This document shows positions 18,503-28,012 of a stretch of 54,560 nucleotides of DNA, one piece after another. Under the pieces are notes generated by a model, which made no database searches, was not told the DNA's origin, and saw nothing but the letters and a program-made list of their open reading frames with translations. Origin of the DNA: a bacterium (GTDB lineage Bacteria; Cyanobacteriota; Vampirovibrionia; Gastranaerophilales; UBA9971); the NCBI GenBank assembly GCA_037147175.1, contig JBAWVS010000011.1, positions 1 to 54,560 on the forward strand, given 5' to 3'. Position numbers and translations under genes: made by a program. How positions within the stretch are numbered: the first letter of the stretch is position 1; every line of letters starts with the position of its first letter.

Positions 18503-19360
18503 ATGGGTATTGTAGTAAACACAAACGTTAACTCTCTTTTAGTTCAAAGAAGTTTATCATCAGCATCAAGTGAAATTGGAAAATCACTTCAAAGATTATC
18601 AACAGGCAGCAGAATCAACAAAGCTGCAGACGATGCTGCAGGCTTAACAATTTCCGAAAGCTTGAGATCACAGGCAAGAGGCTCTCAGGTAGCTTCTCAA
18701 AACGCGCAAACAGGCGTTAACCTCTTACAAACGGCAGAAGGCGATCTCGGTATTATTCAAGACAACCTTCAAAGAATAAGAGATCTTTCTGTTCAAGCGT
18801 CAAACGATACAAACGGAACAAGTGAAAGAACAGCAATTCAATCAGAAGTTAAACAGCGTTTAGATGAAATTACAAGACTTGCAAAAGGATCTAAATTCAA
18901 TTCCATTAATTTATTAGACGGAAGTAAAACAAAACTTAACTTCCAAATCGGTGCAAATTCAGGATCTACTACAAACGCTATTGACGTTGCAAGCAGTGCT
19001 AACGGCACAAGCCCTCTTAGTGACGCTACCGCATCAGGATTGGGTATCAGTATTACAACAGATCAAACACTTGCGACTGCTTCAGCAGCATCTGCTTACA
19101 TTGATACAATTGACAAAGCAATTTCTGATGTATCCTCAAGAAGATCAACAATCGGTTCGATACAAAACAGGTTAGATTCAGCTATTCAAAGCTTATCAGT
19201 TAAGTATGAAAACATGTCAGCATCCGAATCAAGAATCAGAGACGTAGATGTTGCAAAAGAAGCTGCTTCTTTAACCAAAAACCAAATATTGCAACAAGCT
19301 TCCGCTACATTGTTAGCTCAAGCTAACCAAGCGCCTCAGGTAGCATTAACACTAATTTAA
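18503..19360 (+). CDS. fliC: flagellin
   Basis: 285-residue flagellar filament subunit. The N-terminal D0/D1 region (NTNVNSLLVQRSL, LSTGSRINKAADDAAGL, LRSQARGSQVASQNAQTGVNLLQTAEG) and the C-terminal D1/D0 region (SRIRDVDVAKEAASLTKNQIL through QANQAPQVALTLI) are canonical; the variable middle (about 150-200) is very short, as in minimal flagellins. AAGGAG precedes the ATG. Monocistronic, with a CsrA-type site in the leader and a strong terminator at 19480. I found no good sigma-28 promoter directly upstream; a TAAAGCTT at 18410 with 11-bp spacing has a poor -10. Exported by the flagellar type III apparatus, encoded elsewhere. Confidence 0.97.
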   Translation: MGIVVNTNVNSLLVQRSLSSASSEIGKSLQRLSTGSRINKAADDAAGLTISESLRSQARGSQVASQNAQTGVNLLQTAEGDLGIIQDNLQRIRDLSVQASNDTNGTSERTAIQSEVKQRLDEITRLAKGSKFNSINLLDGSKTKLNFQIGANSGSTTNAIDVASSANGTSPLSDATASGLGISITTDQTLATASAASAYIDTIDKAISDVSSRRSTIGSIQNRLDSAIQSLSVKYENMSASESRIRDVDVAKEAASLTKNQILQQASATLLAQANQAPQVALTLI

Positions 19361-19479
19361 GATAACAAGTGCAGTTGAGAGGCTTATCAGGAAGATAGGT
19401 TTCTTAACTCATAAATTACTATAATACCTACAGATAGCTAGATAGAGAAAGTGAGTATTATCGTCGTTTTTATCTACCC

Positions 19480-19520
19480 AAGAGGCAGTTTGAAATTTCA
19501 AACTGCCTCTTTTTTATTTT
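19480..19520. terminator. bidirectional terminator between flagellin and aroF
   Basis: A perfect 16-bp inverted repeat (19480-19495 and 19496-19511) is followed by a T-rich run on the + strand and shared with the converging gene at 19534. Confidence 0.85.
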
Positions 19521-19533
19521 ATAAATAAATATC

Positions 19534-20544
19534 TTAAAGAGTTCTTCCCAAAATAGGAGCAATAGACTTTAAATCGCCAAATAATTTTTCAAATTGCTCG
19601 GGATAAAGCGATTGCGCTCCGTCACAAAGAGCTTCATCGGGGCAGTTATGAACTTCTATTGTTATTCCGTCAGCACCTGCTGCTATAGCAGCCCTCGACA
19701 TAGGTGCAACTTTATCTCTTAATCCTGTTGCATGACTAGGATCTACAATAATAGGAAGGTGACTGATTTTTTTAATAACGGGAATCGCAGAAATATCAAG
19801 AGTATTTCTTGTTGCAGTTTCAAAAGTCCTGATGCCTCTTTCGCAAAGAATTATGTTTCTATTACCGCCTGCCATAATATATTCTGCTGACATTAAAAGC
19901 TCGTCAATAGTAGCAGAAAGACCTCTTTTTATTAGTACAGGCTTATTTATATAGCCAAGCTCCCTAAGAAGGTTGAAGTTTTGCATATTTCTTGCCCCAA
20001 CCTGAAATATATCAACGTATTCAAGAAGCATCGATATTTGAGAAATATCCATTATTTCTGATACGACATGCATATTATATTTATCAGCGACTTGTCTTAA
20101 GTACTTAAGCCCCTCTTCTCCCAATCCCTGAAAACTATAGGGCGATGTTCTAGGCTTAAAGGCTCCGCCTCTCAAAAATTTTATACCGCATTTGCTTAGT
20201 TTTTCAGCAACGCTTTCCAGCTGCTCGAGTGATTCTACTGCGCAAGGACCGGCTATTACAGCAAGTTCATCCCCGCCAATTTGCGCATTTCCTACTGTTA
20301 TTATGGTATTTTCTCTTTGGAAAGCGCGGCTTACCAATTTATAACTGGAAGTTATTTTGATTACTTCCTGAACGCTTTCTAAAAGTTCTATATCTCTTCT
20401 GTCAATGACTTTTCCGCCAACAGCCCCGATAACTGTGTTTATTTCTCCTCTTGAAATATGAGCATCAAACCCTTTTGTTTCGATAAGACTCACTACTTTT
20501 TCAATTTCTTCTTCCGAAACACCGGGTTTCATTACAATTAACAT
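19534..20544 (-). CDS. aroF: 3-deoxy-7-phosphoheptulonate synthase (type I-beta, with N-terminal regulatory domain)
   Basis: 336 residues. It condenses phosphoenolpyruvate and erythrose 4-phosphate, the first step of aromatic amino-acid synthesis. Residues 1-70 form the ferredoxin-like regulatory domain seen in Thermotoga-type enzymes; the barrel follows with AGPCAVES, FLRGGAFKPRTSPYSFQG, KRGLSATIDE, CERGIRTFE and PIIVDPSHATG, which carry the metal and substrate ligands. AAAGGAG precedes the ATG. In the Thermotoga-type family the N-terminal domain mediates feedback inhibition by Tyr or Phe; that it does so here is inferred. aroE lies far away at 52755, so the pathway genes are dispersed. Confidence 0.95.
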   Translation of the reverse strand: MLIVMKPGVSEEEIEKVVSLIETKGFDAHISRGEINTVIGAVGGKVIDRRDIELLESVQEVIKITSSYKLVSRAFQRENTIITVGNAQIGGDELAVIAGPCAVESLEQLESVAEKLSKCGIKFLRGGAFKPRTSPYSFQGLGEEGLKYLRQVADKYNMHVVSEIMDISQISMLLEYVDIFQVGARNMQNFNLLRELGYINKPVLIKRGLSATIDELLMSAEYIMAGGNRNIILCERGIRTFETATRNTLDISAIPVIKKISHLPIIVDPSHATGLRDKVAPMSRAAIAAGADGITIEVHNCPDEALCDGAQSLYPEQFEKLFGDLKSIAPILGRTL

Positions 20545-20832
20545 TTAAATTATACTCCTTTGTTAGCACTTACATTATATTATATGTGCTTATTTTAAAC
20601 ATACAACAAACTTTTACTTAATCCGTTGTCTATAATAATTAGACAACAAAATACCTGATAGAATATATTTTTAAATTTTAAAGTTATTTAAAATTTAAAA
20701 ATAGTAAAACCGAAAATATGTTAGTTCACAATTAGAATAATTAAATTATAATTTATGTACAAATTCAAATACAAAGCTAAATAATTATTTGTCCTGTTTA
20801 ACTTAAATAACCATGGAGTTATTAAAAACAGT

Positions 20833-22053
20833 ATGCCGGATATTTATTGTCATATACATACACCTGTAAATATTCTTGAAGAAGAAAACAATTTTTTTAT
20901 TCCTCCAATAATTGCAGACGGCAATTTATATGTTATTAAAGAAAAAAAATTGCATGATATTCTCTTATACCTCGGATATTTTCAAGAATATATTGGATAT
21001 ACACGAGAAAACGGCTATGAAAATGTTTCTAAATGGCTTAATAAAAAGAATTTATTAAATGGTAGTTTCCTTGAGGCTGTTAGCCAGTACTTTATAGAAA
21101 ATATTCATTTGAAACAGGTTTATGACTACAAGTATTTTCACAAAAATAATCTTAATAAAGCGGTTATTTCAGATGAATACCTGAAAAATATTTTTATGAA
21201 AGTTGTTTTATATAAATATATTAAAGAAAATCAAGATAAATTTAATGAAGAAGTAGAAAAAAATCTAAACATAATCGAAAATGAATTATCTTTTATTAAT
21301 AATGAAAAAAATCGCAATTTAAAAAAGCTTCATTATCAAAATAAAATTTTTGAGATATTTCTGGAGAACTTTATTACTAAACATGAAACCAACGATATAT
21401 TACAAGAACTTAATAATATTAATTTTTCTTGTGAAACATTGTTGAGCAGTAACGATTTATTCGTTTATAAAACAGCAAGTATAAACTGTTATAAAGATTT
21501 CAATTTTAAATTGTCAAAAACTTCTCATAGCGAATGCCTTAGAGAAAATACTTTTGTGAAATTATATGCAGGCGCAGCTACAAGTTGTGTTAAAGAAGGT
21601 CAAATAAAATATATTCTTGAACAACTGAAAACTTATTCCCAGCTTTTTACTCAAGATACTATAGATTTTGGAGTAGTTCATCTTCAAAAAATCATCTGTT
21701 GCGAAAATTCTGGAATCAAAAAGAAACCTGAACCTCATAAATATCAGAATAAAGAAATTGAAGCTTCAAGCGTAGCAATGCTCCAAAGAACTCAGACAAT
21801 TATTTCAGAAGCTGAGGAACATATAATTTCTCGATACAATTCTTTAAAAAACCATACCAATATATATTTTGCGCCTGAAAAAGAAATAACAGCACTTATT
21901 AATGTATTAAATATGAACAAAGAACACTTAACAAGGCTAAACAGTTTGATCATGGAAAAATCAAATAAAGTTGAAGCTGAGCTTATAAAATTTACATTTA
22001 AAAAAGGAAATTTGCCTTATTCTGCTTATGGTTTTGCCAGTCTGAATTTTTAA
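20833..22053 (+). CDS. unknown protein with central coiled coil
   Basis: 406 residues, not recognised. No signal peptide or membrane helix is evident. The sequence is rich in Asn, Lys, Glu and Ile. A likely coiled coil spans about 135-180 (EEVEKNLNIIENELSFINNEKN), and further long helices are predicted by eye near the C-terminus (about 310-390). Cys residues are scattered without a zinc-binding pattern. GGAG lies 14 nt before the ATG, a rather long spacing, but the start M-P-D-I-Y is the first in-frame ATG. The end overlaps the convergent uridine-kinase-like gene by 4 bp. Confidence 0.7.
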   Translation: MPDIYCHIHTPVNILEEENNFFIPPIIADGNLYVIKEKKLHDILLYLGYFQEYIGYTRENGYENVSKWLNKKNLLNGSFLEAVSQYFIENIHLKQVYDYKYFHKNNLNKAVISDEYLKNIFMKVVLYKYIKENQDKFNEEVEKNLNIIENELSFINNEKNRNLKKLHYQNKIFEIFLENFITKHETNDILQELNNINFSCETLLSSNDLFVYKTASINCYKDFNFKLSKTSHSECLRENTFVKLYAGAATSCVKEGQIKYILEQLKTYSQLFTQDTIDFGVVHLQKIICCENSGIKKKPEPHKYQNKEIEASSVAMLQRTQTIISEAEEHIISRYNSLKNHTNIYFAPEKEITALINVLNMNKEHLTRLNSLIMEKSNKVEAELIKFTFKKGNLPYSAYGFASLNF

Positions 22054-22820
22054 TTGGCAGGTTGAAATCCGGCGATAACTTCAAAAATTTCTTTGATAAC
22101 AGCTTCACGGGACTCTTTGGAAGCTCTTCTGTTAATTATTAAATCAGCATTTTCTTGAGAAGGCCGAATAAATTGTTTACTGCCTTGTTTGACTCTATTC
22201 CAGACATAGTCGGTTTCTTCCGCAGAATTAAATCTTTGAAGCGCTCGTTCAAACCAGTGTCTTTTTATAGATTTATGTTTTCTGTGTACGTATATGCGTA
22301 CATCAAAAATATCACTAACACCGTTAATTAGTGTAAACAATCCTTCTGCAAGAATAATTTTGGCAGGCTTTTTTTCTTCGTCATTTTCAATTAGTTGTGA
22401 TGTTTTAAAATCCCATCTGGAGGTTTGAATAGTTTCACCTCTGGTTAATCTTTCAATTTCTTCTTCGAATCTTGATAAGTTAATAGCATCAGGAGAATCA
22501 AGATCATGTCCTGTTCTTTTCAAATAATCAAGAAGTGTTTCGCCCTTAATTTTATTTTTTAAGGGTTTATAATAATTATCACAAGAAATCATGGTAATAA
22601 GATTCGGTTGATTAAAACTTTCACAAACTTTTATAACATGGTTAGCAAAAGAGGTTTTTCCTGAAGCAGACTCTCCCGCAATAGCAATTTTAACAGGCGT
22701 GTTAGTATTTTTAGCGATTTTTTGGGCTAGTTCTTGAATAAATCCTGCTCGAATCTTTTTGAATACGGGAATTTCTCGCTTAGAATCTTTTTCAATAATT
22801 TCATTTAACTTTTCTTGCAT
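22050..22820 (-). CDS. uridine kinase/phosphoribulokinase-like P-loop kinase
   Basis: 256 residues. The P-loop GESASGKTS is near residue 49, followed by SCDNYYKP (about 83), the D-S-P-D-A-I-N segment, a TSRWDF motif and AEGLF, all in the arrangement of uridine kinases (UMP formation in pyrimidine salvage). About 40 residues precede the P-loop, more than in E. coli Udk, and the C-terminal half (KRHWFERALQRF) is family-like but diverged. No good Shine-Dalgarno sequence is visible. The nucleoside substrate cannot be fixed from sequence, so I leave the symbol blank. Confidence 0.8.
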   Translation of the reverse strand: MQEKLNEIIEKDSKREIPVFKKIRAGFIQELAQKIAKNTNTPVKIAIAGESASGKTSFANHVIKVCESFNQPNLITMISCDNYYKPLKNKIKGETLLDYLKRTGHDLDSPDAINLSRFEEEIERLTRGETIQTSRWDFKTSQLIENDEEKKPAKIILAEGLFTLINGVSDIFDVRIYVHRKHKSIKRHWFERALQRFNSAEETDYVWNRVKQGSKQFIRPSQENADLIINRRASKESREAVIKEIFEVIAGFQPAN

Positions 22821-22948
22821 AACTTTTTAAATTTCTTTTTTCACAAATCTTTTCATAATATTTTATTTTATATTTTTTATGACTAAAATTCAATCTACTG
22901 GTATTATTTTAATATGTTAGAACCGTTGTTGGAATTGGAGAAAAATTA

Positions 22949-23431
22949 ATGGGAAATATTTTAAAAACAGCAGTTATATTAAGTGCTATAGTCGGATTAG
23001 CGGCAGGATTTTTATTTTTAATCAATTTCTTATTATTGAAATTCCTTATTGTATTTGCACTATTTGTCTTAACAGGAGCCGGTATAATCATATATCTTAA
23101 AAAAAACGCACTTGTGGGACTTTTAACAGTTCAAAATGGCGCTCTGGTGGGAGCTGTTTCCGGGTTTATTTCTTTGACATCTGCTGCGATTGTTTTTATG
23201 CCAATAAACTATATTATCGAATTATTTACGAGTCATTATAAACAGACCCTGTCCTTTACTGATTTTACCTATACTTTTATAATTACAATTGTGATGATAT
23301 TTTTTGTGGCATTAGTGATTAGCGCTCCGTTTAATGCCATTTCTGCAATGTTTGCGGCTTATTTATATGAAAAAATAGAAGATAAGCCTTTTGAATTCCA
23401 TACTCATCTTGAAATTGAGCAGGATGACTAA
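22949..23431 (+). CDS. four-helix membrane protein of unknown function
   Basis: 160 residues with four hydrophobic segments (about 7-28, 29-49, 62-88 and 105-133) and a short acidic cytoplasmic-type tail (E-I-E-D-K, then HTHLEIEQDD). GGAG precedes the ATG. No motif ties it to a transporter family; the Gly/Ala-rich third segment (GALVGAVSGF) looks like packed helices. It lies 72 bp before aspS on the same strand and may be cotranscribed with it. Confidence 0.75.
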   Translation: MGNILKTAVILSAIVGLAAGFLFLINFLLLKFLIVFALFVLTGAGIIIYLKKNALVGLLTVQNGALVGAVSGFISLTSAAIVFMPINYIIELFTSHYKQTLSFTDFTYTFIITIVMIFFVALVISAPFNAISAMFAAYLYEKIEDKPFEFHTHLEIEQDD

Positions 23432-23503
23432 GTAAAATTGACCTGAAGCCTATAATTATGGTAGAAAAGTATAAAGATATCATTAAAAATACCGAAAGAG
23501 ATA

Positions 23504-25312
23504 ATGGTGATGAGTAATATTATGCAAAATATAGAAACTTCAAAATTAAAAACACACTGGTGTACAGAACTTTCCGAAAAGGATACAGGAAAAAGAGTTA
23601 ATCTGGCAGGATGGGTTTCAAATGTCAGAGACCTCGGCGGAATTATTTTTGTTGAACTCAGAGACAGAAGCGGTATTATTCAAATCGTTGCAGATCCTAT
23701 TAAAAATACTGAAATTCACAAGGTTTTTCAGCAGCTTAAAAATGAATACGTGATAAATATATCCGGGCTTGTTACACAAAGACCCCAGGATACTTTCAAC
23801 CCTAACCTTGTTACAGGAAGTATAGAGATTTATCCCGATAAAACAGAAATTTTAAGCGAAGCAGAAACCCCTCCCTTCATTATAGAAGACGGACAGGAAA
23901 TTAACGAAGATCTACGCTTGAAATACAGATATCTCGATCTTAGAAGACCTAAAATGCTTAATAATCTGCTTTTAAGGCACAAAATTACTACAAATATCAG
24001 AAATTATATGAACTCTCTTGAGTTTTTAGAAGTAGAAACGCCTATATTAATTAAAACTACTCCTGAAGGTGCAAGAGATTATCTTGTTCCAAGCAGGGTT
24101 CATCCAAATAAATTTTATGCACTGCCACAATCACCACAGATTTATAAACAATTATTGATGGTAGGCGGCATTGAAAGATATTATCAGATAGCAAAATGTT
24201 TCCGTGATGAAGACTTAAGGTCTGATAGACAACCGGAATTTACTCAGGTAGATATAGAAATGTCTTTCGTAGACAGAGAAGATATTGTTTCTGTAACAGA
24301 AGGTCTTGTCACAGAATCCTTTAAAGCAGCAGGAGTTGAAGTTAAAGCACCTTTTACAAGATTAACGTACAAAGAAGCTATGGAAAACTACGGTTCAGAC
24401 AAGCCGGATACCAGATTTGACCTTAAACTTTTTGATTTAAGCGATATTATGCAAAAAAGTTCCTTTGAAGCTTTTGCAGAACAAGTACAACAAGGAGGTT
24501 CTGTCAGAGCTATTCGTGTTCAAGGGATATCCGAATACAGTCGTAAAGACATGGATGATATAAGAAATCTTGCTATTTCTTTTGGGGCAAAAGGTCTTGC
24601 CTGGATAACTTATGGACTTGACGGAACAATCAAATCTCCTATACTGAAATTTCTTAACGAGGAAGAATCTGCTGAAATCCAAAAAACAGCCAAGGCAAAT
24701 CCGGGAGATGTTATTTTTCTTGTTGCAGACAAGAATAAAGTTGTTTTTGATGTTTTAGGCAGGCTGAGATTGCATTTTGGAGAAAAATTAAATCTTATTG
24801 ACGAATTAAAACACAATTTATTGTGGGTTACTGATTTTCCAATGTTTGAAAAAGACGAGGAAGAAAATAGATACGTAGCTGTTCATCATCCTTTTACTTC
24901 TCCAAATCCGGATGATATAGCTATAATGGAAACCCATCCCGATAAGTGCCGTGCTTTAGCTTATGACATAATATATAACGGAACTGAATTAGGTGGAGGC
25001 AGTATAAGAATTCACTCTTCCGAGCTTCAGAAAAAAGTCTTCAGCTTAATGGGCATGTCTGATGAAGAAACTCAGGAAAAATTCGGGTTTATGATAAATT
25101 CATTCAAATACGGCACACCACCGCATGGAGGAATTGCTCTTGGTTTAGACAGGCTAGTTGCAATGCTTGCAAAGACAAATTCAATTAGAGAAGTCATCGC
25201 TTTCCCTAAAAACAGCCAAGCAAGGTGCTTAATGACTGATGCTCCGGAAAGTTCTTCAGAAAAACAGTTGGATGAGCTCTATCTGAAATTAGTTATTCCA
25301 AAGAAAAAATAA
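23504..25312 (+). CDS. aspS: aspartyl-tRNA synthetase
   Basis: 602-residue class II synthetase of bacterial type: N-terminal anticodon-binding OB fold (about 20-120, GWVSNVRDLGGIIFVELRD), catalytic core with motif 2 FRDED and motif 3 GIALGLDRL, and the GAD insertion (about 300-420). Three ATGs lie close together (23504, 23510, 23522); a GAAAGAG stretch favours the first. Whether it is Asp-specific or also charges tRNA-Asn cannot be decided from motifs alone. Confidence 0.96.
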   Translation: MVMSNIMQNIETSKLKTHWCTELSEKDTGKRVNLAGWVSNVRDLGGIIFVELRDRSGIIQIVADPIKNTEIHKVFQQLKNEYVINISGLVTQRPQDTFNPNLVTGSIEIYPDKTEILSEAETPPFIIEDGQEINEDLRLKYRYLDLRRPKMLNNLLLRHKITTNIRNYMNSLEFLEVETPILIKTTPEGARDYLVPSRVHPNKFYALPQSPQIYKQLLMVGGIERYYQIAKCFRDEDLRSDRQPEFTQVDIEMSFVDREDIVSVTEGLVTESFKAAGVEVKAPFTRLTYKEAMENYGSDKPDTRFDLKLFDLSDIMQKSSFEAFAEQVQQGGSVRAIRVQGISEYSRKDMDDIRNLAISFGAKGLAWITYGLDGTIKSPILKFLNEEESAEIQKTAKANPGDVIFLVADKNKVVFDVLGRLRLHFGEKLNLIDELKHNLLWVTDFPMFEKDEEENRYVAVHHPFTSPNPDDIAIMETHPDKCRALAYDIIYNGTELGGGSIRIHSSELQKKVFSLMGMSDEETQEKFGFMINSFKYGTPPHGGIALGLDRLVAMLAKTNSIREVIAFPKNSQARCLMTDAPESSSEKQLDELYLKLVIPKKK

Positions 25313-25410
25313 ACAAAATATTTCTTGAAATATCATATATAGGACTCTTGAATTTATAATTATTTTGGTATATCCTTTTTATATTAGACAAGATATAAGG
25401 GTATTTCTTT

Positions 25411-25704
25411 ATGACCGAAGAAAATAAAATCCAAGCGGTATTTAAGTGGAAAAATAAAAATTCAGGATCAGAATTTTATGATTATACAAGTAAAGAATAT
25501 TTGTCCGAAGAAGATGCAATGCTCAATTTCTTTGAATGTTACAAGGCAAAATTAGATGAATTATCACCATTAGAAATCTGGTCTTCTAATAACTGTTATA
25601 ATTTTCATTATATTGCTCAATATTGGCTACATTCTGGGTGGATAACAGATGATGCAGCGGAAGAAATCATTTCTACCGCAGATACTGAAAATATTAATTT
25701 ATAA
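25411..25704 (+). CDS. small acidic protein of unknown function
   Basis: 97 residues, rich in Asp, Glu, Tyr and Trp, with no signal peptide or membrane helix and no recognised domain. The segments FEFYDYTSKEYLSEEDA-like (about 20-35) and HYIAQYWLHSGWIT (about 71-85) suggest a compact globular fold. AAGGG lies upstream of the ATG. Its end overlaps the convergent kdsB end by 11 bp. Confidence 0.6.
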   Translation: MTEENKIQAVFKWKNKNSGSEFYDYTSKEYLSEEDAMLNFFECYKAKLDELSPLEIWSSNNCYNFHYIAQYWLHSGWITDDAAEEIISTADTENINL

Positions 25705-26422
25705 GACGTTGTTTGAATTCTTCTAAATCAGCGGGTGTATCAATTCCAATCGGCTTATAATCAACTACAACAGTTTTTATGATCATTCCATTTTGCAAAG
25801 CTCTTAATTGTTCAAGACATTCGGCTTTTTCTAAATTAGTCTGTTTTAGTTCGGTCATTTTTAACAGAGAATTTCTTTTGTAAGCATAAAGCCCTATGTG
25901 TGCATAAAATTTCGTCTGATCGGCTTCCCTTTCGTAGGGAATTGCAGCACGCGAAAAATATAGTGCTTTTCCTGAGTTATCAGTAATAACTTTGACAATA
26001 TTCGGATTTAAAATTTCTTCTTTTGTTGTAATTTCTCTTATTAATGTTGAAATATCAGCGTCTTTGTCAGAAATCAAGCAATTTATTGCATTATCTATAC
26101 TTTCAGGGGATATTAAAGGCTCATCACCCTGAACATTAACAATGATGTCTATATCAGGATTTTCTTTTGCTATTTCTGCAATTCTATCGCTGCCACTTTG
26201 ATGAGAAGAAGAGGTCATTTTTACATGACCTCCAAATTCTTTTACTGACTGAAATATTCTTTCATCATCTGTAGCAATTATTACATCCTGCGCAAGTTTT
26301 GACAGGCAAGCTCTTTCATAAACCCATTGAATTATTGTTTTACCATTAATTTTTATAAGGGGTTTTCCGGGTAATCTTGTAGAAGCATACCTTGCCGGAA
26401 TAATTATTGCTGCATTAGGCAT
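25694..26422 (-). CDS. kdsB: 3-deoxy-manno-octulosonate cytidylyltransferase
   Basis: 242 residues. It activates KDO to CMP-KDO for lipopolysaccharide core synthesis, so the cell should have KDO-containing LPS. The N-terminal IIPARYASTRLPGKPL nucleotide-binding motif, VQGDEPLI with the metal-binding Asp, and IGLYAYKR are all family signatures. The ATG immediately abuts the stop of the upstream symporter gene, indicating a two-gene unit, although the functions are unrelated. Confidence 0.95.
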   Translation of the reverse strand: MPNAAIIIPARYASTRLPGKPLIKINGKTIIQWVYERACLSKLAQDVIIATDDERIFQSVKEFGGHVKMTSSSHQSGSDRIAEIAKENPDIDIIVNVQGDEPLISPESIDNAINCLISDKDADISTLIREITTKEEILNPNIVKVITDNSGKALYFSRAAIPYEREADQTKFYAHIGLYAYKRNSLLKMTELKQTNLEKAECLEQLRALQNGMIIKTVVVDYKPIGIDTPADLEEFKQRLIN

Positions 26423-27769
26423 TTATACTACTTCTTTCCAAACTTCCTGATTTCCAAGAAGATCATAATCAAGTTCGCCTTCCCCCGATGCTATTATTGA
26501 AGCCACAACAGTGTCGCTGGTTACATTTATAACAGTTCTAAACATATCAAGCAGACGATCAATAGCAAATATAAGAACATAAATAGGAGCAACCTGCTCA
26601 ATTGAAAGACCTAAGCTTCCTTTCACAATTAAAGCAAGTGTAATTAAACCTGCACTTGGTATTCCTGCTGATGCACTTGAAGCTATAATTGATAAAACAG
26701 CAATGAGAATTATACTTAAAAGGCTTAAATGGACATTATAAGCTTGAGCAATGCAAACCACTGCGAGTGATTGGAATAAAGCTGTACCGTCCATATTCAT
26801 TGTGGCGCCTATAGGCAGAACAAAACTGCAAATTTTGCTTGAAATACCTGCTCTTCTTTCGCAACAGGCAATAGTTACAGGCAATGTTGCCGAACTGCTG
26901 GCTGTTCCAAAGGCTACCATCATCGCTTCTGCTACTGCCTGATATAAAGCAGTTGCTTTTATTTTGCTAAACAATTTAAGTATTAACGGGTAAGTTACAA
27001 ATAATTGTATTGATAAGCCTAATAATACTGCTACTACATAGAGCCATAGTTCTTTTATGGATTCAAATCCGCCCTTTGCTACAGTGTAAAAGGTTAATGA
27101 AAAAATGCCCGGCATTGCAACAACCATTAACCAGTCTGTTACTTTCATTGTCGCAGCAAAAACTGATTCAAAGAAAGACACGACAGGTCTGTTTATATCG
27201 CCTATAAAGGCAAAAGCGCATCCAAAAATTATTACGGCAATGATTACCTGAACTAATTTTGTTTCTGATTGAGTGTCAGCTTCCTGATTTGTTAAAAAAG
27301 ATCCCGGAAGCATATTTAAAATAAGATTTGAAACATTAGACTTACTGTTATCAATCTGGGCTACTTTTTCTTGAACGGCAGTCTGCTCTTGCTTATTAAT
27401 AAGAGGCTGCAAACTCTGACCAGGTTTTAGTATAAAAGCTAAAGAAAGACCTATAACTACAGCAGTAAAAGTAATTAGAGTATAATACAAAATCATTTTT
27501 AATCCGATTTTGCCCAGCTGTTTACTGTCACCCATACTTGCAATTCCAACTATGATCGCACTGACAACAAGGGGAATTACAACCATTTGAATAAGTCTGA
27601 TAAACCCCTGACCTATAAGAAATAAAAAGTCATGAAAGGCTGTAGGTTCGCCTCCCTGAAATGGAAAGAATATCCCTGCAACTACACCGCCGATTAAAGC
27701 AAGAAAAATATGCCAGTTTCTTTTTATTCCAAGTCCTAACGCTACTAAAATTTGCCAGTGTAATTTCAT
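26423..27769 (-). CDS. dicarboxylate/amino acid:cation symporter (DAACS family)
   Basis: 448-residue secondary transporter of the GltP/GltT fold. Family signatures in order: a Ser-rich re-entrant loop SSSATLPVT, the cation site segment GATMNMDGTA, the second re-entrant loop SAGIPSAGL, and DRLLDMFRTVINVTSD in the last helix with the substrate-binding Asp and Arg. The final RTVINVTSD favours acidic amino acids (Glu/Asp) but is not decisive. A hydrophilic insertion with low conservation lies at about 125-170. AGGA precedes the ATG. kdsB follows without any gap. Confidence 0.92.
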   Translation of the reverse strand: MKLHWQILVALGLGIKRNWHIFLALIGGVVAGIFFPFQGGEPTAFHDFLFLIGQGFIRLIQMVVIPLVVSAIIVGIASMGDSKQLGKIGLKMILYYTLITFTAVVIGLSLAFILKPGQSLQPLINKQEQTAVQEKVAQIDNSKSNVSNLILNMLPGSFLTNQEADTQSETKLVQVIIAVIIFGCAFAFIGDINRPVVSFFESVFAATMKVTDWLMVVAMPGIFSLTFYTVAKGGFESIKELWLYVVAVLLGLSIQLFVTYPLILKLFSKIKATALYQAVAEAMMVAFGTASSSATLPVTIACCERRAGISSKICSFVLPIGATMNMDGTALFQSLAVVCIAQAYNVHLSLLSIILIAVLSIIASSASAGIPSAGLITLALIVKGSLGLSIEQVAPIYVLIFAIDRLLDMFRTVINVTSDTVVASIIASGEGELDYDLLGNQEVWKEVV

Positions 27770-27942
27770 GTATTTATCCTTTCAACTTATATAAAGTAAT
27801 GCAAATATTTTAATATTTATTATGATTGAAATCCATATAAATATTTTTTACAATTTTCCATAATCACAATTTTATTATTTAAAGAGTTATTTTAGATCAT
27901 TCATATTAAGTAAAATTTATTTCTATTTATATATTATATACA

Positions 27943-27969
27943 AAAAGAGACTGGTCTTCAGCCTCTTTT
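27943..27969 (-). terminator. terminator of the acyl-CoA dehydrogenase-like gene
   Basis: Read leftward, AAAAGAG pairs with CTCTTTT, with an inner CTG/CAG stem, and is followed by T residues. It lies 44 bp past the stop of the gene at 28013. Confidence 0.7.
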
Positions 27970-28012
27970 GACAAAAACATTATATCATTGATTTGATTTT
28001 AGGTGTTAATGT

